A stretch of DNA of 64,000 bases, taken from assembly GCF_000331025.1 (NCBI RefSeq), contig NC_020055.1, positions 671,870 to 735,869 on the forward strand, read 5' to 3'. The stretch is from Maridesulfovibrio hydrothermalis AM13 = DSM 14728. GTDB taxonomy: Bacteria > Desulfobacterota > Desulfovibrionia > Desulfovibrionales > Desulfovibrionaceae. A program made the position numbers and the translations under genes. Below, one piece after another: positions 25,673 through 35,894 of the stretch (positions are counted from its first letter, which is position 1; every line of letters begins with the position of its first letter). The notes beneath the pieces were generated by a model, which saw only the letters and a program-made list of their open reading frames with translations, made no database searches and was not told the DNA's origin.

Positions 25673-27454
25673 TTACATCTGCAAGCGGAAAGTGTCGGTT
25701 GACAGCTTCCGTTCGAGTCGTCTTGCCACGAGACTCATCAGGTAGCAACAAATAAAGTATAAAAATGCTACTGTGGTATAGATCTCGAAGGGGTAAATCA
25801 TAAGCCTGTTATTCAACCCCTGTGCCACAAAAGTAAGCTCCAGAACGCCGATAACAAAGGCCAGTGAAGTATCTTTAAAAATAGCGATGAACTGCCCGAC
25901 GATGGCAGGAAGCATCTGCTTAAGGGCTTGAGGAAGAATAATTTTCCTCATCGCCTGCCAGTAAGTCAGACCGGTACTGACTGCCGCTTCAAACTGCCCG
26001 GGAGGAACATTTTGAATACCGCTTCGCACTATTTCCGCCAGATAAGCTCCGGTAAAAATAGTCAGCGCGATAGTAGCACTCCAGAAAACGTTCAAAAATG
26101 TTCCGGTCAGAATGGGGATGAAAAAATAAATCCAGAAGATAACCATAATCAGCGGATTACCACGGATAAGTTCAATATAGAGAGTGGAAGGGACAAGGAA
26201 AAGCTTATTTTTGGAAGTACGTCCAACGCCCACAATCAATCCGATAAAAAAGCTTACAGAGATAGCAATCACGGACATTAAAATGGAAAAAGAAAGTCCG
26301 CCGAGTCCCCATAAAATTTCATTAGGACCGCCATGTGGAAATCTCCACCAGAGCATCGAGCCGAGGTTCTCCCAGATAATCTGAAAGTTGAACTTGCTGA
26401 CTCCGATAAGTGCCATGACCACCAAAAAGCCAAGACACCCGAGAAAAGTGCCTTTCCAGACCAGAGAAAGAACTTTTTTAACTTTGGCAATAAGTGCCTT
26501 GCGTGCAGCCTGTGCGCTGGTCAAATTAAAGTCTTCATGACGCTTACGCATCAGCCTTCTGTTCATTCTGCCAATGAAAGTCAAAGGAGCTTCAATAGGC
26601 CAGAAAAGAATATCCGCAATTGTATGTCCTAACTTACGGTCCTTCTTGGGAATAATCTGAAGTTTCCAGTTTACCAGCGTAAGAATACCGGCAATACACA
26701 AAGAAAGTGAAAGATAAACTACAGTTGCAGCCGTTGTAGCCTCAAAACCTTTAAAGGTCAGAGATTCAATCTGTTGCGACGACCAGCAGAGTTCTGCAAC
26801 ACCGACAACCATAGCCAGTGATGAGTTCTTCATATTGTTAAGAAACTCACTGCCAAGGGGTGGAATGATTGCCCGGAAGGCAAGGGGCAGTACAATCTTG
26901 GAAAGGGTCTGAAACGGGGTAAGCCCTGATGAATAGGATGCCTCCAGCAGACCTTTAGGGATGGACTGGATGCCTGCGCGAATAACCTCAGCCATAAAAG
27001 CACTGGTATAAATACCAAGCCCCACGGTAGCGGCTATCATCTCAAAGTTCCGGTCGAATAAAAATTGACGAACGCCTTCCGGAAGTCCCAGAGGCAGTGC
27101 GAAATACCAGAAGAAAAGCTGAACTAGCAATGGCGTATTTCTGAAAAATTCAACGTAGCAGGTAGAAAAATAGTACACCGGCTTGAACTGCGAGAGCCTG
27201 CCCAGACCGAAAAGAGTTCCGAGCACCAGTGCAATGACAGAACTCATCAGCGAAATGGTGACAGTCAGCCCAAGTCCGGTGATAAGCATATCGCCCAGCA
27301 CCATATCATAGGAAGGATCTTTTACAAAAAGAACTGACCAGTCAAACTTATAGCCGAAGTCAAAGACCCAGCCGAAGTAATAAACCAGCAGAGCGGTCAT
27401 GGTAGCCAGGCACAGGTATTGAACCCACGGTTTTTCCAGATAATGGTTAATCAT
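25673..27454 (-). CDS. Amino-acid ABC transporter, double permease
   Basis: This 593-residue membrane protein carries two HisM/GlnP-type permease domains in one chain, each with its own EAA loop. The first loop begins EASYSSGLTPFQTLSKI (near residue 193) and the second EAAVSTGLTYWQAMRKIILP (near residue 487). Hydrophobic helices are spread over about 17-300 and 320-580, joined by a charged linker (NRRLMRKRHEDF). Normally two separate permeases form the heterodimer; here they are fused, as seen in some glutamate/polar amino-acid systems. It is the third gene of glnQ - binding protein - permease. Confidence 0.9.
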   Translation of the reverse strand: MINHYLEKPWVQYLCLATMTALLVYYFGWVFDFGYKFDWSVLFVKDPSYDMVLGDMLITGLGLTVTISLMSSVIALVLGTLFGLGRLSQFKPVYYFSTCYVEFFRNTPLLVQLFFWYFALPLGLPEGVRQFLFDRNFEMIAATVGLGIYTSAFMAEVIRAGIQSIPKGLLEASYSSGLTPFQTLSKIVLPLAFRAIIPPLGSEFLNNMKNSSLAMVVGVAELCWSSQQIESLTFKGFEATTAATVVYLSLSLCIAGILTLVNWKLQIIPKKDRKLGHTIADILFWPIEAPLTFIGRMNRRLMRKRHEDFNLTSAQAARKALIAKVKKVLSLVWKGTFLGCLGFLVVMALIGVSKFNFQIIWENLGSMLWWRFPHGGPNEILWGLGGLSFSILMSVIAISVSFFIGLIVGVGRTSKNKLFLVPSTLYIELIRGNPLIMVIFWIYFFIPILTGTFLNVFWSATIALTIFTGAYLAEIVRSGIQNVPPGQFEAAVSTGLTYWQAMRKIILPQALKQMLPAIVGQFIAIFKDTSLAFVIGVLELTFVAQGLNNRLMIYPFEIYTTVAFLYFICCYLMSLVARRLERKLSTDTFRLQM

Positions 27455-27588
27455 TGCTGCAACTTTCTCGTATTCGGTTTGTTAAAAAGAGCGGGACTGA
27501 TTTAATATCAGCCCCGCCTGATCTCTCATAGAAGTGAGATTCAACAGAAAACCTGTCAGGTTAATCCCGGACAGATTTCAAGTAAGCC

Positions 27589-28410
27589 CTAGGGCCACAT
27601 TTCAATTTTCTCGGTGAGAGGGAAGTAGTATTTGGTGTCAGGGCCATACCATTTAGCGTAAATGGTTTCGTAAGTACCGTCGTTCCACATATCCTGAAGT
27701 GCAAAGTTTACTGCATCACGGAGCTTGGAATCATCTTCAACCAGACCGATACCGTAAGGTTCGTTGGAGAAGAAATCACCTACGAGTTCATACTTGCCGG
27801 GAACCTGTGCAGCATAGCCGAGCAGGATGGTGGAGTCTGTGGACCATGCGTCAGCGCGGCCCATCTGGAGAGCCTGAAAGCACTCGGACTCTTTCTGATA
27901 AGAGATCACTTTAGGAGCTGCATCGCCCATTTCTTTGAGCAGTTTTTTTACATTCAGCTCAGAAGTAGTACCCTGCATAACAGCAATTCTTTTGCCTACG
28001 AAATCTTTGTGGGTGGAAAACTTGCCTTTAGGAGCAAGAAATTTCTGACCGTCAAAGAAGTAGGTGATGGAAAAATCGATGGATTTGTCACGTGAACGTT
28101 TGTGAGTCATGTTAGAAACAGACATATCAATACGTCCCTGCTGGAGGAAACCGATACGGGTCTTGTTGTTAACAGGAACCTGATCAATTTTAACGCCCAT
28201 GCGTTTAGCAATTTCGTTAGCGATATCAACGTCAAAGCCAACCCATTCTTTCTTAGCGTTGTAGAAAGCACCGGGGATGGAGTCAGTCATGATTCCGATA
28301 CGAACGACTTTGTCTTTCATTATTTTGTCGTAAGTGGCTCCTGCGAAAGCAGTAGCTGCGAAAGCCATAACCAAAGCGGCCGAAAGGGCCAGAGTCATAA
28401 TCCTTTTCAT
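27589..28410 (-). CDS. Amino-acid ABC transporter substrate-binding protein
   Basis: This 273-residue protein begins with a signal peptide (MKRIMTLALSAALVMAFAAT, cleaved after AFA) and belongs to the SBP_bac_3 family that binds polar or acidic amino acids. Typical segments are VRIGIMTDSIPGAFY, WVGFDVDIANEIAKRMG and RIGFLQQGRIDMSVSNMT. An ideal AGGAGG lies 5 nt before the ATG at 28410, so the upstream in-frame ATG is not used. It lies between the ATPase and the permease. The exact ligand is not predictable by eye. Confidence 0.93.
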   Translation of the reverse strand: MKRIMTLALSAALVMAFAATAFAGATYDKIMKDKVVRIGIMTDSIPGAFYNAKKEWVGFDVDIANEIAKRMGVKIDQVPVNNKTRIGFLQQGRIDMSVSNMTHKRSRDKSIDFSITYFFDGQKFLAPKGKFSTHKDFVGKRIAVMQGTTSELNVKKLLKEMGDAAPKVISYQKESECFQALQMGRADAWSTDSTILLGYAAQVPGKYELVGDFFSNEPYGIGLVEDDSKLRDAVNFALQDMWNDGTYETIYAKWYGPDTKYYFPLTEKIEMWP

Positions 28411-28484
28411 TCTTTCCTCCTGCATGGAAAATAAAAAAACAATATACAAAAACAGCGATCCCCGACACCGGAAACCGCTTACTG

Positions 28485-29213
28485 CTAATGTGAAAGGATC
28501 TTACTCAAAAAGAGCTTGGAACGATCATGCTGCGGATTGTTAAAAAACTCATCCGGAGTATTCTGTTCAATGAGAGATCCTTCATCCATAAAGATGACCC
28601 GATCAGCAACCTCACGGGCAAAGCCCATTTCATGGGTTACACAAACCATAGTCATGCCTTCACGGGCAAGAGCCTTCATAACATCCAGCACCTCGTTGAT
28701 CATCTCAGGATCAAGTGCTGAAGTAGGCTCGTCAAAAAGCATGATATTAGGACGCATAGCCAGACCGCGTGCAATTGCCACACGCTGCTGCTGTCCGCCG
28801 GAAAGCTGGGAGGGATAATCTCCGGCTTTGTCAGGGATATTGACCTTAGAAAGCAGCTCCATGCCCAGATCATCGGCGTCTTTGCGTTTCATATTGCGCA
28901 CCATAGTGGGCGCAAGGGTTATATTTTCCAAAACCGTCATATGCGGGTAAAGGTTGAACGACTGAAAAACAAACCCGATCTCCGCACGCAGCAGAGGAAG
29001 GTTTACTCTGGGACCGTTCACATCTACGCCTTCTACAAGTATTTCGCCTTCCTGAATCGGCTCAAGACGGTTAATACAACGAATCATAGTACTCTTACCT
29101 GACCCGGAAGGACCACAGACAACAACAACCTCGCCCGGCTTGATCTGGAGATTCAGATCCCGCAGTGCATGATAGTCGCCGTAATATTTATTGACGTTGT
29201 TAAATTTTATCAC
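28485..29213 (-). CDS. Amino-acid ABC transporter ATPase
   Basis: This 242-residue ATPase of the GlnQ/HisP group powers the transporter next to it. Walker A is GPSGSGKST (residues 34-42), the Q-loop [14 protein letters not shown], the signature [16 protein letters not shown] and Walker [14 protein letters not shown]. The start is GTG at 29213 and no strong ribosome site is visible. It is first in the operon and diverges from the sigma-54 activator. Confidence 0.94.
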   Translation of the reverse strand: MIKFNNVNKYYGDYHALRDLNLQIKPGEVVVVCGPSGSGKSTMIRCINRLEPIQEGEILVEGVDVNGPRVNLPLLRAEIGFVFQSFNLYPHMTVLENITLAPTMVRNMKRKDADDLGMELLSKVNIPDKAGDYPSQLSGGQQQRVAIARGLAMRPNIMLFDEPTSALDPEMINEVLDVMKALAREGMTMVCVTHEMGFAREVADRVIFMDEGSLIEQNTPDEFFNNPQHDRSKLFLSKILSH

Positions 29214-29672
29214 TTTTGTATAAATCCCGTAAAAAATTTGTTCTGGTGCAGAGAAAATGGGTTATCAAATGGGACAATTTTCGGCAAGTCTTCACTCATT
29301 TTAGATTAAAAGCTCTCTTTTTCGCGTTTTGCGAAGTTACAGCCCTGCCAAAAACCATTTTTGTTAAAATTATTCCTTTCTTTTCCATCAAACAGCAAAA
29401 CCACACAATTTCAGCTATTACGTAAATCGAAATTAATTTAATATTCCTTGCGTTTTCATTAGAAAAAATCCTTTTTAGCCACTGTAAATAAAGTCTAAAC
29501 TTTTTTCTGATGCACCACTCAAGCAATCTTTTTCATGTTTTTTTGATTATGAGTAACAATCTGTCCCCTAAAAAGACCTGATCCGAACTGATTTTCATTA
29601 TTTCTTTGAAAAATTTAGTATCTATCTATATATAATGTTGAAAAGGTCTTCACTTAGATATATGGAGTCAAG
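29214..29672. other. Divergent intergenic region
   Basis: These 459 bases between the ABC operon and the sigma-54 activator are very AT-rich. I see no gene and no clear -24/-12 (sigma-54) element. A possible promoter for the plus-strand gene is listed separately. Confidence 0.6.
29606..29634 (+). promoter_or_regulatory. Possible promoter of the sigma-54 activator
   Basis: TTGAAA at 29606-29611 and TATATA at 29629-29634, 17 nt apart, lie about 38 nt before the ATG; TATAAT at 29631-29636 (19-nt spacer) is an alternative -10. Confidence 0.45.
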
Positions 29673-31103
29673 ATGCCTGACAGTACATTACTATTTATAG
29701 CCGAACCCCAGTCCGTGACTTCCGTATTTTCCCCGCTAAAAGAAGCGGGGTATCAAGCCGGACTCGCCGACAACCTTGCCGGGGCGATCAATTTTATCAA
29801 AAAATCTAAACCGTGCCTGATCTTCACCCGACCGATCATGCAGGGCTATTCTGCTCAGGCACTGCTCGCTGAAGCAGTTAATATTGAAAATTTTCCACCG
29901 GTTGTTGTCTTCTCCCGTACAGGATCAGCGGACGAAGCTCTGAAATATATGGAGCTTGGCGCGCGTGACTATTGGCTTGAACCACTTTCGTGGGATAAAA
30001 TAAAGCTCATGCTCCCGGACGAAAAGCCGGCCTCCATCCCCAGCGAAGAAGACCTTAATGCACCGGATAAGCCTGCCACAGGAAGTACGGGCACTCAGGG
30101 CCGCTATCAGATAATCGGCCGGCATCCGGCCATGATGCGCGTTCTGGGGCTGGCCAAGCAGGTTGCCAAATCCAAGGCTACAATCCTTATTTCCGGAGAA
30201 TCCGGCACAGGTAAGGAAATGTTCGCCAGATTTCTCCATCACCATTCAGACCGCAGCGACAACCCTTTTGTGGCCATCAACTGCGCGGCTCTACCTGAGC
30301 ACCTTCTTGAATCCGAACTTTTCGGCCACGAAAAGGGCTCTTTCACCGGAGCCATCAACCGCAAGCTAGGTAAATTCGAACTGGCCTCGGGCGGCACAAT
30401 ACTTCTTGATGAAATCACTGAAATGGATCTGGGACTGCAAGCCAAGCTGCTCAGAGTTTTACAGGAAGGTGAAATTGACAGGGTCGGGGGAGTTGAAACT
30501 GTAAAGGTAGATGTACGCGTTCTGGCTACCACCAACCGTGATATCGAGGAGACCGTCAAAGAAGGAAAGTTCAGACAGGATTTGTTCTACCGTCTTAACG
30601 TCATCCCGCTCAAGCTTCCGGCCCTCGGCCAGCGCGGCAACGATATTATGCTGCTGGCAAAATTTTTCGTGGATAAAAACTGCACAGAATACGGACTGGC
30701 CCCGCTGAATTTCTCTGATGAGGCAAGAAAATGGCTGCTCGACTATGAGTGGCCCGGCAACGTACGTGAACTGCAAAACCTCATGGAAAGAGCTGTCCTG
30801 CTGGCCGGAGGCGGTCCCATTGAGTCTAAACATTTCCTTAACGATCCCGATGCATGGATGCCGGACGAAACTTATGATCCGTCCGAAAACGATACAGGAA
30901 CTCCGGCCGATCAGGGTGCAGAAGCCGGCATAGCAGGATCTTTCGAAGTCATGCCCATCTCTGAAATGGAAAAGCACCTGATTATCAAAAGCCTCGGCCA
31001 GACCAGCGGCAACAGAACCAAAGCCGCCGACCTTCTAGGCATATCGGTGCGCACCCTGCGCAACAAGCTTAATGACTATAAAAAGCAGGGACTGGAATTG
31101 TAG
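29673..31103 (+). CDS. Sigma-54-dependent activator with degenerate receiver
   Basis: This 476-residue protein has a CheY-like domain (about 1-120), an AAA+ domain (about 150-380) and a Fis helix-turn-helix (about 435-476). The AAA+ part shows GESGTGKE (Walker A near 175), GSFTGA near 222 (the loop that contacts sigma-54) and DEITEMDLGLQAKLLRVLQE. The receiver lacks both key acidic sites. The usual DD pair reads IAEP, and the phospho-Asp position in LIFTRPIMQG carries Arg. The protein is therefore unlikely to be switched by phosphorylation. The gene neighbours give no clear target. Confidence 0.93.
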   Translation: MPDSTLLFIAEPQSVTSVFSPLKEAGYQAGLADNLAGAINFIKKSKPCLIFTRPIMQGYSAQALLAEAVNIENFPPVVVFSRTGSADEALKYMELGARDYWLEPLSWDKIKLMLPDEKPASIPSEEDLNAPDKPATGSTGTQGRYQIIGRHPAMMRVLGLAKQVAKSKATILISGESGTGKEMFARFLHHHSDRSDNPFVAINCAALPEHLLESELFGHEKGSFTGAINRKLGKFELASGGTILLDEITEMDLGLQAKLLRVLQEGEIDRVGGVETVKVDVRVLATTNRDIEETVKEGKFRQDLFYRLNVIPLKLPALGQRGNDIMLLAKFFVDKNCTEYGLAPLNFSDEARKWLLDYEWPGNVRELQNLMERAVLLAGGGPIESKHFLNDPDAWMPDETYDPSENDTGTPADQGAEAGIAGSFEVMPISEMEKHLIIKSLGQTSGNRTKAADLLGISVRTLRNKLNDYKKQGLEL

Positions 31104-31317
31104 CATACTTTATCAGGGGATAAGCCAGCCGTCAGCAAATGAAACATTCAACACATCTCCGACCTTTATCTGCTAGAAGCCTGAAAGGCTCATCCGCAAA
31201 AGATCCCCGTTCTCCGGCAAAAAATCAACGCAACAAAATGATCCATCCTATAACAAATCCATCCCGACCCGCTGTAATTTAAGATAATTTCCAGCTCTGA
31301 AAATAAACCATAAAAAA

Positions 31318-31343
31318 GGGCCGGCTAATTGCTTAGCCGGCCC
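31318..31343 (-). terminator. serS terminator
   Basis: A perfect 11-bp stem (GGGCCGGCTAA / TTAGCCGGCCC) with a 4-nt loop is followed by TTTTTT on the minus strand, 37 nt past the serS stop. Confidence 0.9.
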
Positions 31344-31380
31344 GGATATTTTCTTGAACAAAAGTCCCGCAGTATAAAAT

Positions 31381-32658
31381 CTACTCTGCAGTAATCACTT
31401 CCATACCGCCCATGTAGGGACGCAATGCATCGGGAATGACAACAGATCCGTCTTTCTGCTGATAATTTTCAATTACCGCAACAAAGGTACGCCCTACAGC
31501 CAAACCGGAACCGTTGAGAGTGTGCACGAACTGTGCTTTCTTTGCACCTTTGGACTTGAACTTGATATTTGCACGGCGAGCCTGAAAATCCCCGCAGTTG
31601 GAGCAGGATGATATCTCACGGAACTTGTCCTGACCGGGCAGCCAGACTTCGATGTCGTAGGTTTTCTTTGAGCCAAAGCCCATGTCACCGGTGCACAGGG
31701 TAATAACCCGATAATGCAGATTCAACCTTTTGAGAATTTCTTCCGCATGACCTGTCATCATTTCAAGATCATCAAAAGACTTGTCAGGGTGCGCAAAGCG
31801 AACCATTTCGACTTTGTGGAACTGATGCTGGCGGATCAAGCCCTTAGTATCCTTACCATAAGAACCAGCTTCTGACCTAAAACAAGGAGTGGGAGCACAG
31901 TACGCAACTGACAGCTCCTCTTCAGAGAGCACTTCGTCACGGTGCAGATTGGTCAAAGGCACCTCTGCTGTTGGAATCAGATAATATTCACTGTTCTCCA
32001 GTTTGAAAAGATCCTCGGCAAACTTAGGAAGCTGACCAGTTCCGTAAAGGGAATCACGGTTAACAATATAAGGGGGAATGATTTCAGTGTAGCCGTGCTC
32101 CAGAGTCTGAATATCGACCATGAAAGATGTCAATGCTCTTTCAAGCTTTGCGCCCCATTTTTTGAGAACCGCAAAACGCGCTCCGGTCAGTTTTGCTGCA
32201 CGCTCAAAGTCAACACCGCCAAGCTCCACAGCGAGATCCCAATGCTCGCGGGGTTCAAAATCCATTTCAGGCTTTTCGCCCCAGACCCGGATCACCGGAT
32301 TATCATCCTCGGTCATGCCGAGAGGGACAGAGTCGTCAGGAATATTAGGAACAGAAACCAGCCAGTCATGTTCAGCGGATTCAATATTTTTCAAATCTTC
32401 ATCAAGGGCTTTAATTTTACCCGAAAGTTCGCCCATGCGGGAAATAATTTCAGAAGCGTCTCCGCCTGATTTCTTTATCTTGGCAATCTCGCCGGAAGTA
32501 GAATTACGCTCAGCCTTAAGAGCTTCAACTTCCTGCAGCAATTCCCTGCGGCGGGAATCGAGAGTATTAAATTCATTAACATCAAGCTTAGAGCCTCTTT
32601 TTTCAAGGCTTTCACGGACAACATCCAGATTATTACGAACAAATTTCAAATCGAGCAT
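31381..32658 (-). CDS. serS: Seryl-tRNA synthetase
   Basis: This 425-residue class II synthetase charges tRNA-Ser (and selenocysteine tRNA). The N-terminal coiled coil (about 28-105) reaches the tRNA long arm. Class II motifs are visible as the motif 2 region [20 protein letters not shown] (near residue 267) and motif 3 [19 protein letters not shown] (near residue 383). Length is standard. It is followed by a strong terminator. A GGAG lies upstream of the ATG at 32658. Confidence 0.97.
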   Translation of the reverse strand: MLDLKFVRNNLDVVRESLEKRGSKLDVNEFNTLDSRRRELLQEVEALKAERNSTSGEIAKIKKSGGDASEIISRMGELSGKIKALDEDLKNIESAEHDWLVSVPNIPDDSVPLGMTEDDNPVIRVWGEKPEMDFEPREHWDLAVELGGVDFERAAKLTGARFAVLKKWGAKLERALTSFMVDIQTLEHGYTEIIPPYIVNRDSLYGTGQLPKFAEDLFKLENSEYYLIPTAEVPLTNLHRDEVLSEEELSVAYCAPTPCFRSEAGSYGKDTKGLIRQHQFHKVEMVRFAHPDKSFDDLEMMTGHAEEILKRLNLHYRVITLCTGDMGFGSKKTYDIEVWLPGQDKFREISSCSNCGDFQARRANIKFKSKGAKKAQFVHTLNGSGLAVGRTFVAVIENYQQKDGSVVIPDALRPYMGGMEVITAE

Positions 32659-32822
32659 TTCATTCTCCTCATATCATCTATAATAAAACCCATTGCATAC
32701 ACAATGGAATCAACTGCTTTCAAGATTGTCAGCATTCAACTGCTGATTAGCTAGTAACGGATGTCTACCTACTAATAAAGAGTATTTTTTATAAAGCAGC
32801 CGTAAATTCAGCGGCAGCATTG

Positions 32823-33230
32823 CTACAATTCATCCACGCCCATAGCCTTATTACCATAGACACAGGCGATATTAGCACATAACCCGATAAATAAAAGCAG
32901 AGCCATAATGCTCCCCGCCCAGCAGGCACAAACAACATAAATAACGCCCGCGACCATACCGCATGCCTGTAAACTTTTTTTCCAGCTCCACGGTAATTCG
33001 AGCCATTTCCGTTCACATTCAAGCATTTTGGCCACCCACGAAAAAGGCGGTACAGGATCGGGAAACTTTTGCAGAGAAATAACTATCCCGGCTGCGGTTG
33101 TAAAAAAAAGTAATACAGAATGAGTCAGTAAAGCCATGAGAAAAACCACCAGTGAACCGGCCATAACAATCCAGTTCCAATGGCTCTGATGTCTTTTCCA
33201 GACAAATTGTGTAACATTCTTAAAACTCAT
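32823..33230 (-). CDS. Small multi-pass membrane protein, unknown
   Basis: This 135-residue protein has about four hydrophobic segments (residues about 18-40, 42-55, 85-105 and 107-125) and aromatic-rich loops (WKRHQSHWNW, ERKWLELPWSWKK). I recognise no family. The ATG at 33230 (MSFKNVTQF) has a GGAGC just upstream and is used instead of a TTG at 33281. It is isolated between serS and the divergent pncC gene. Confidence 0.6.
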   Translation of the reverse strand: MSFKNVTQFVWKRHQSHWNWIVMAGSLVVFLMALLTHSVLLFFTTAAGIVISLQKFPDPVPPFSWVAKMLECERKWLELPWSWKKSLQACGMVAGVIYVVCACWAGSIMALLLFIGLCANIACVYGNKAMGVDEL

Positions 33231-33403
33231 GCTCCATCCGGAAAGTGTGTTCTGCGTTGCAATAAAAGTAAAACCATCCAAGCACTACCTACACCTGAAC
33301 AGCCCCGCTGCCAACTTTGAAAAATACACATTTATAATCCCTGCACATAATATTCAGCTGTCAGCCCCTTCAAATGATTCTTAAATCAGTATAGAGTTCC
33401 TTC

Positions 33404-33883
33404 ATGATAAAAAACATTGTACCATCTATCGGAAATATTCTTGTTGAAAAAGGCTGGACCATGGGCACTGCCGAATCCTGTACCGGCGGTCTTGTGGCTG
33501 CAACTCTTACCGACTTTTCAGGCAGTTCGGCCTGGTTTTCAGGAGCTGTAATAGCATACTCAAATGAAATAAAAATGTCTCTGCTGCAAGTGCCCGAATC
33601 CGTAATTATCGAGCATGGAGCTGTCAGCGAACCGACTGTACGGGCCATGGCACAGGGGGTTTGCAAAACTCTTAATGTTAATGCAGGGATATCAATTTCA
33701 GGCATTGCAGGGCCAAGCGGGGGAACCAGAGACAAACCCGTAGGTACAGTCTGGATGGGTTGGCATGTGAACGGTAAAACCAGTGCTGAAAAATATATTT
33801 TTTCCGGTGACCGCATGAATGTGAAGCAGCAAAGCCTGCAAACCGTACTTGAAAAATTACTCGAAATCCTGAAACGAAGCTAA
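33404..33883 (+). CDS. pncC: Nicotinamide-nucleotide amidohydrolase (CinA C-terminal type)
   Basis: This 159-residue protein is the stand-alone CinA C-terminal domain, which hydrolyses NMN to nicotinate mononucleotide in pyridine nucleotide recycling. TAESCTGGLVAATLTDFSGSS holds the catalytic Ser and the family core, and GIAGPSGGTRDKPVGTVW the second conserved stretch. The competence-related N-terminal MoaB-like domain is absent. It ends 9 nt before the porin gene, so the two may share a message, but the functions look unrelated. Confidence 0.9.
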   Translation: MIKNIVPSIGNILVEKGWTMGTAESCTGGLVAATLTDFSGSSAWFSGAVIAYSNEIKMSLLQVPESVIIEHGAVSEPTVRAMAQGVCKTLNVNAGISISGIAGPSGGTRDKPVGTVWMGWHVNGKTSAEKYIFSGDRMNVKQQSLQTVLEKLLEILKRS

Positions 33884-33892
33884 ACCGCAATT

Positions 33893-35131
33893 ATGAAAAA
33901 ACTAATCACCATACTTGCACTTCTGGCTTTAGTCTCTTCAGCAGGCCCCTGCTATGCTGCCGACAGCCTGCGCAAACATCTGAGACTTTACGGTCAAGAG
34001 TATAAACCTGAATCCGTTCTGCTCAAGCCGATTCAGGATATGTGGACAAAAGTGCAAAATACCACCAGACCCCTTTCTCTGGACGGTGATGTTCTGGGCT
34101 ACTGGCAGGGATATGGTGGTACAAAAATCGGAGGAGAAAATAAAGAAGGACGCAATTACGGGGCGGTAAAGGCCCGTCTGCGGCTTAACTGGAACCCTTT
34201 CGCCGACGGACAGCTTTTTGTCCAGATGCAGGGCGGATATTCTGATACCGGCAGCAACCCTTCAAGCCGCGGACTGGTAGCCACTCCCCTCAACGCACAA
34301 TCCTCACGCACCACAGCAGGAGGGCAGGCCTCTATTTCCGATGTGCTTTATACTCATCATTTTGCCGACGAGCGCATATACGTAACTCTGGGATGGACCG
34401 ATCCGGAATCATTCATAGATGAGAACCGCTTTGCCGGAAACGGGCGTACTCAATTTGTTAATACAATTTTCAACAACGAACCGATCTTCGACTCCATTGA
34501 TGAGTCACTGCCCATAATTGCTGCCGGATTCAAGCCAGTGGAAGAATTCAGGTTTACATTTCTGGCACAGGCGTCAAAATATTCTGCCCTTTCAAACGAC
34601 CAGCAGAAAGGAGCCTTTGACGATATGGCCTATAACCCGCTCATCGGAGGACAGCTCACCTACTCCCCGTCCTTCGGCAAACTGAAAGGTAATTACCGCA
34701 TTTTCGGCTGGACCAACACTTACGATCAACCCCGCCTTGACGGAGATGAAGAGTCTGCAAACTGGGGAATTGCTTTTAATATGGATCAGGATATCACCGA
34801 AGATTTCGGAGTTTTTGCCAGACTGGGTAAAGGCAATGCGGCTGTGAACAACATAACATGGTCCTGGTCTACAGGCACGCACTGGGAAGGCCCGCTGCCC
34901 GGGCGCGATGAAGATGTCTGGGGCATTGCAGCCGGAGGCGTGCAAGGCAGCAAACACACCGTTAACAATGACATGGAATTCCATTATGAGACTTACTACC
35001 AGATCAAATTGACCGACAATTTTTCCATCGTTCCGGATGTTTCCTATGTAACGAATCCACTTGCCAACGACAGCAATGATGATATTTTGTTCGGAATGTT
35101 GAAATTTTTCTTCACTTTTTCCACACCCTGA
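33893..35131 (+). CDS. OprB-like outer-membrane porin
   Basis: This 412-residue protein has a signal peptide (residues 1-22, ending AGPCYAAD). The remainder alternates aromatic and polar residues as in a beta-barrel: YGAVKARLRLNWNPF, YVTLGWTDPESF, EFHYETYYQIKL, and it ends in the aromatic FFFTFSTP. The sequence style (EDFGVFARLGKG, DVWGIAAGGVQG, FSIVPDVSYVTNP) resembles carbohydrate-selective OprB porins. Substrate cannot be inferred. It is probably translated with pncC (9 nt apart) and followed 29 nt later by thpR. Confidence 0.72.
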   Translation: MKKLITILALLALVSSAGPCYAADSLRKHLRLYGQEYKPESVLLKPIQDMWTKVQNTTRPLSLDGDVLGYWQGYGGTKIGGENKEGRNYGAVKARLRLNWNPFADGQLFVQMQGGYSDTGSNPSSRGLVATPLNAQSSRTTAGGQASISDVLYTHHFADERIYVTLGWTDPESFIDENRFAGNGRTQFVNTIFNNEPIFDSIDESLPIIAAGFKPVEEFRFTFLAQASKYSALSNDQQKGAFDDMAYNPLIGGQLTYSPSFGKLKGNYRIFGWTNTYDQPRLDGDEESANWGIAFNMDQDITEDFGVFARLGKGNAAVNNITWSWSTGTHWEGPLPGRDEDVWGIAAGGVQGSKHTVNNDMEFHYETYYQIKLTDNFSIVPDVSYVTNPLANDSNDDILFGMLKFFFTFSTP

Positions 35132-35160
35132 TCATAAACACCTTAACAGGTTGGTATATA

Positions 35161-35718
35161 ATGGAAAAGATACGCACATTTATTGCACATCCAGTACCGC
35201 AACAATGGAAAGAGATACTCAGCGCCGCCTCTGCCCCCCTGAAATTGGGGCTGGCTTCAAGGGTTGCATGGGTAAAACCTGAAAACATGCATTTCACGCT
35301 CAAATTTTTAGGCGACGTTCCCGCAGACCGCATTCAGGAAATACACACAGCATTACAAAAAATCCCTTTTGCACCTTTCGAAATAACAGCAGGCCGATCC
35401 GGATTTTTCCCTGAACAGGCTAAACCGCGTATAATCTGGCTCGGCCTTTCGCGGGGAGCCGATGAATTATGCCGTAACGGAGCAGCCATCGATCTAAAGC
35501 TTGCAGAACTTAATTTTGAAAAAAACCAAAAACCCTGCCACGCGCACCTCACGCTGGGCAGGATAAAAAAACAAGCTAAAGACGACTGGTCTGCTCTGGC
35601 CGAAAGAATCAATCAAATAAAATTACCACCGGCCAAAGTAACCAGCTTTACGCTCTACCAGAGCACACTTACCCCGATAGGGCCTATTTACTCTGCTATT
35701 TATAAATACGGTGAATAA
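35161..35718 (+). CDS. thpR: RNA 2',3'-cyclic phosphodiesterase
   Basis: This 185-residue 2H phosphoesterase (LigT-like) carries the two catalytic HxTL motifs: HFTLKFLG at residue 44 and HLTLGRI near residue 126. The family hydrolyses 2',3'-cyclic phosphate ends of RNA to 2'-phosphate. It is the last gene before a strong terminator. Confidence 0.93.
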   Translation: MEKIRTFIAHPVPQQWKEILSAASAPLKLGLASRVAWVKPENMHFTLKFLGDVPADRIQEIHTALQKIPFAPFEITAGRSGFFPEQAKPRIIWLGLSRGADELCRNGAAIDLKLAELNFEKNQKPCHAHLTLGRIKKQAKDDWSALAERINQIKLPPAKVTSFTLYQSTLTPIGPIYSAIYKYGE

Positions 35719-35725
35719 ACTTTAA

Positions 35726-35765
35726 AAGCCGGGTATCTGGTTTGATAAACCAATATACCCGGCTT
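35726..35765 (+). terminator. Terminator after thpR
   Basis: AAGCCGGGTAT pairs perfectly with ATACCCGGCTT around an 18-nt loop, with a T-rich tail. Confidence 0.85.
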
Positions 35766-35894
35766 GCTTTTATAAGGCACAACTTTTCAATCTAAAGCAG
35801 AATCAAGCAGCAAAATATTTTTTGAAAAGTCCAGAGGGCCGTATTTGAACAGGACTAAGTCCCCGGCTCTGCAAAAATCAATTTTTATAAATCA

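Noticed and set aside
29214-29672. Sigma-54 promoter near the activator
   Set aside because: I searched for TGGC-N8-TGC spacing and found no convincing match.
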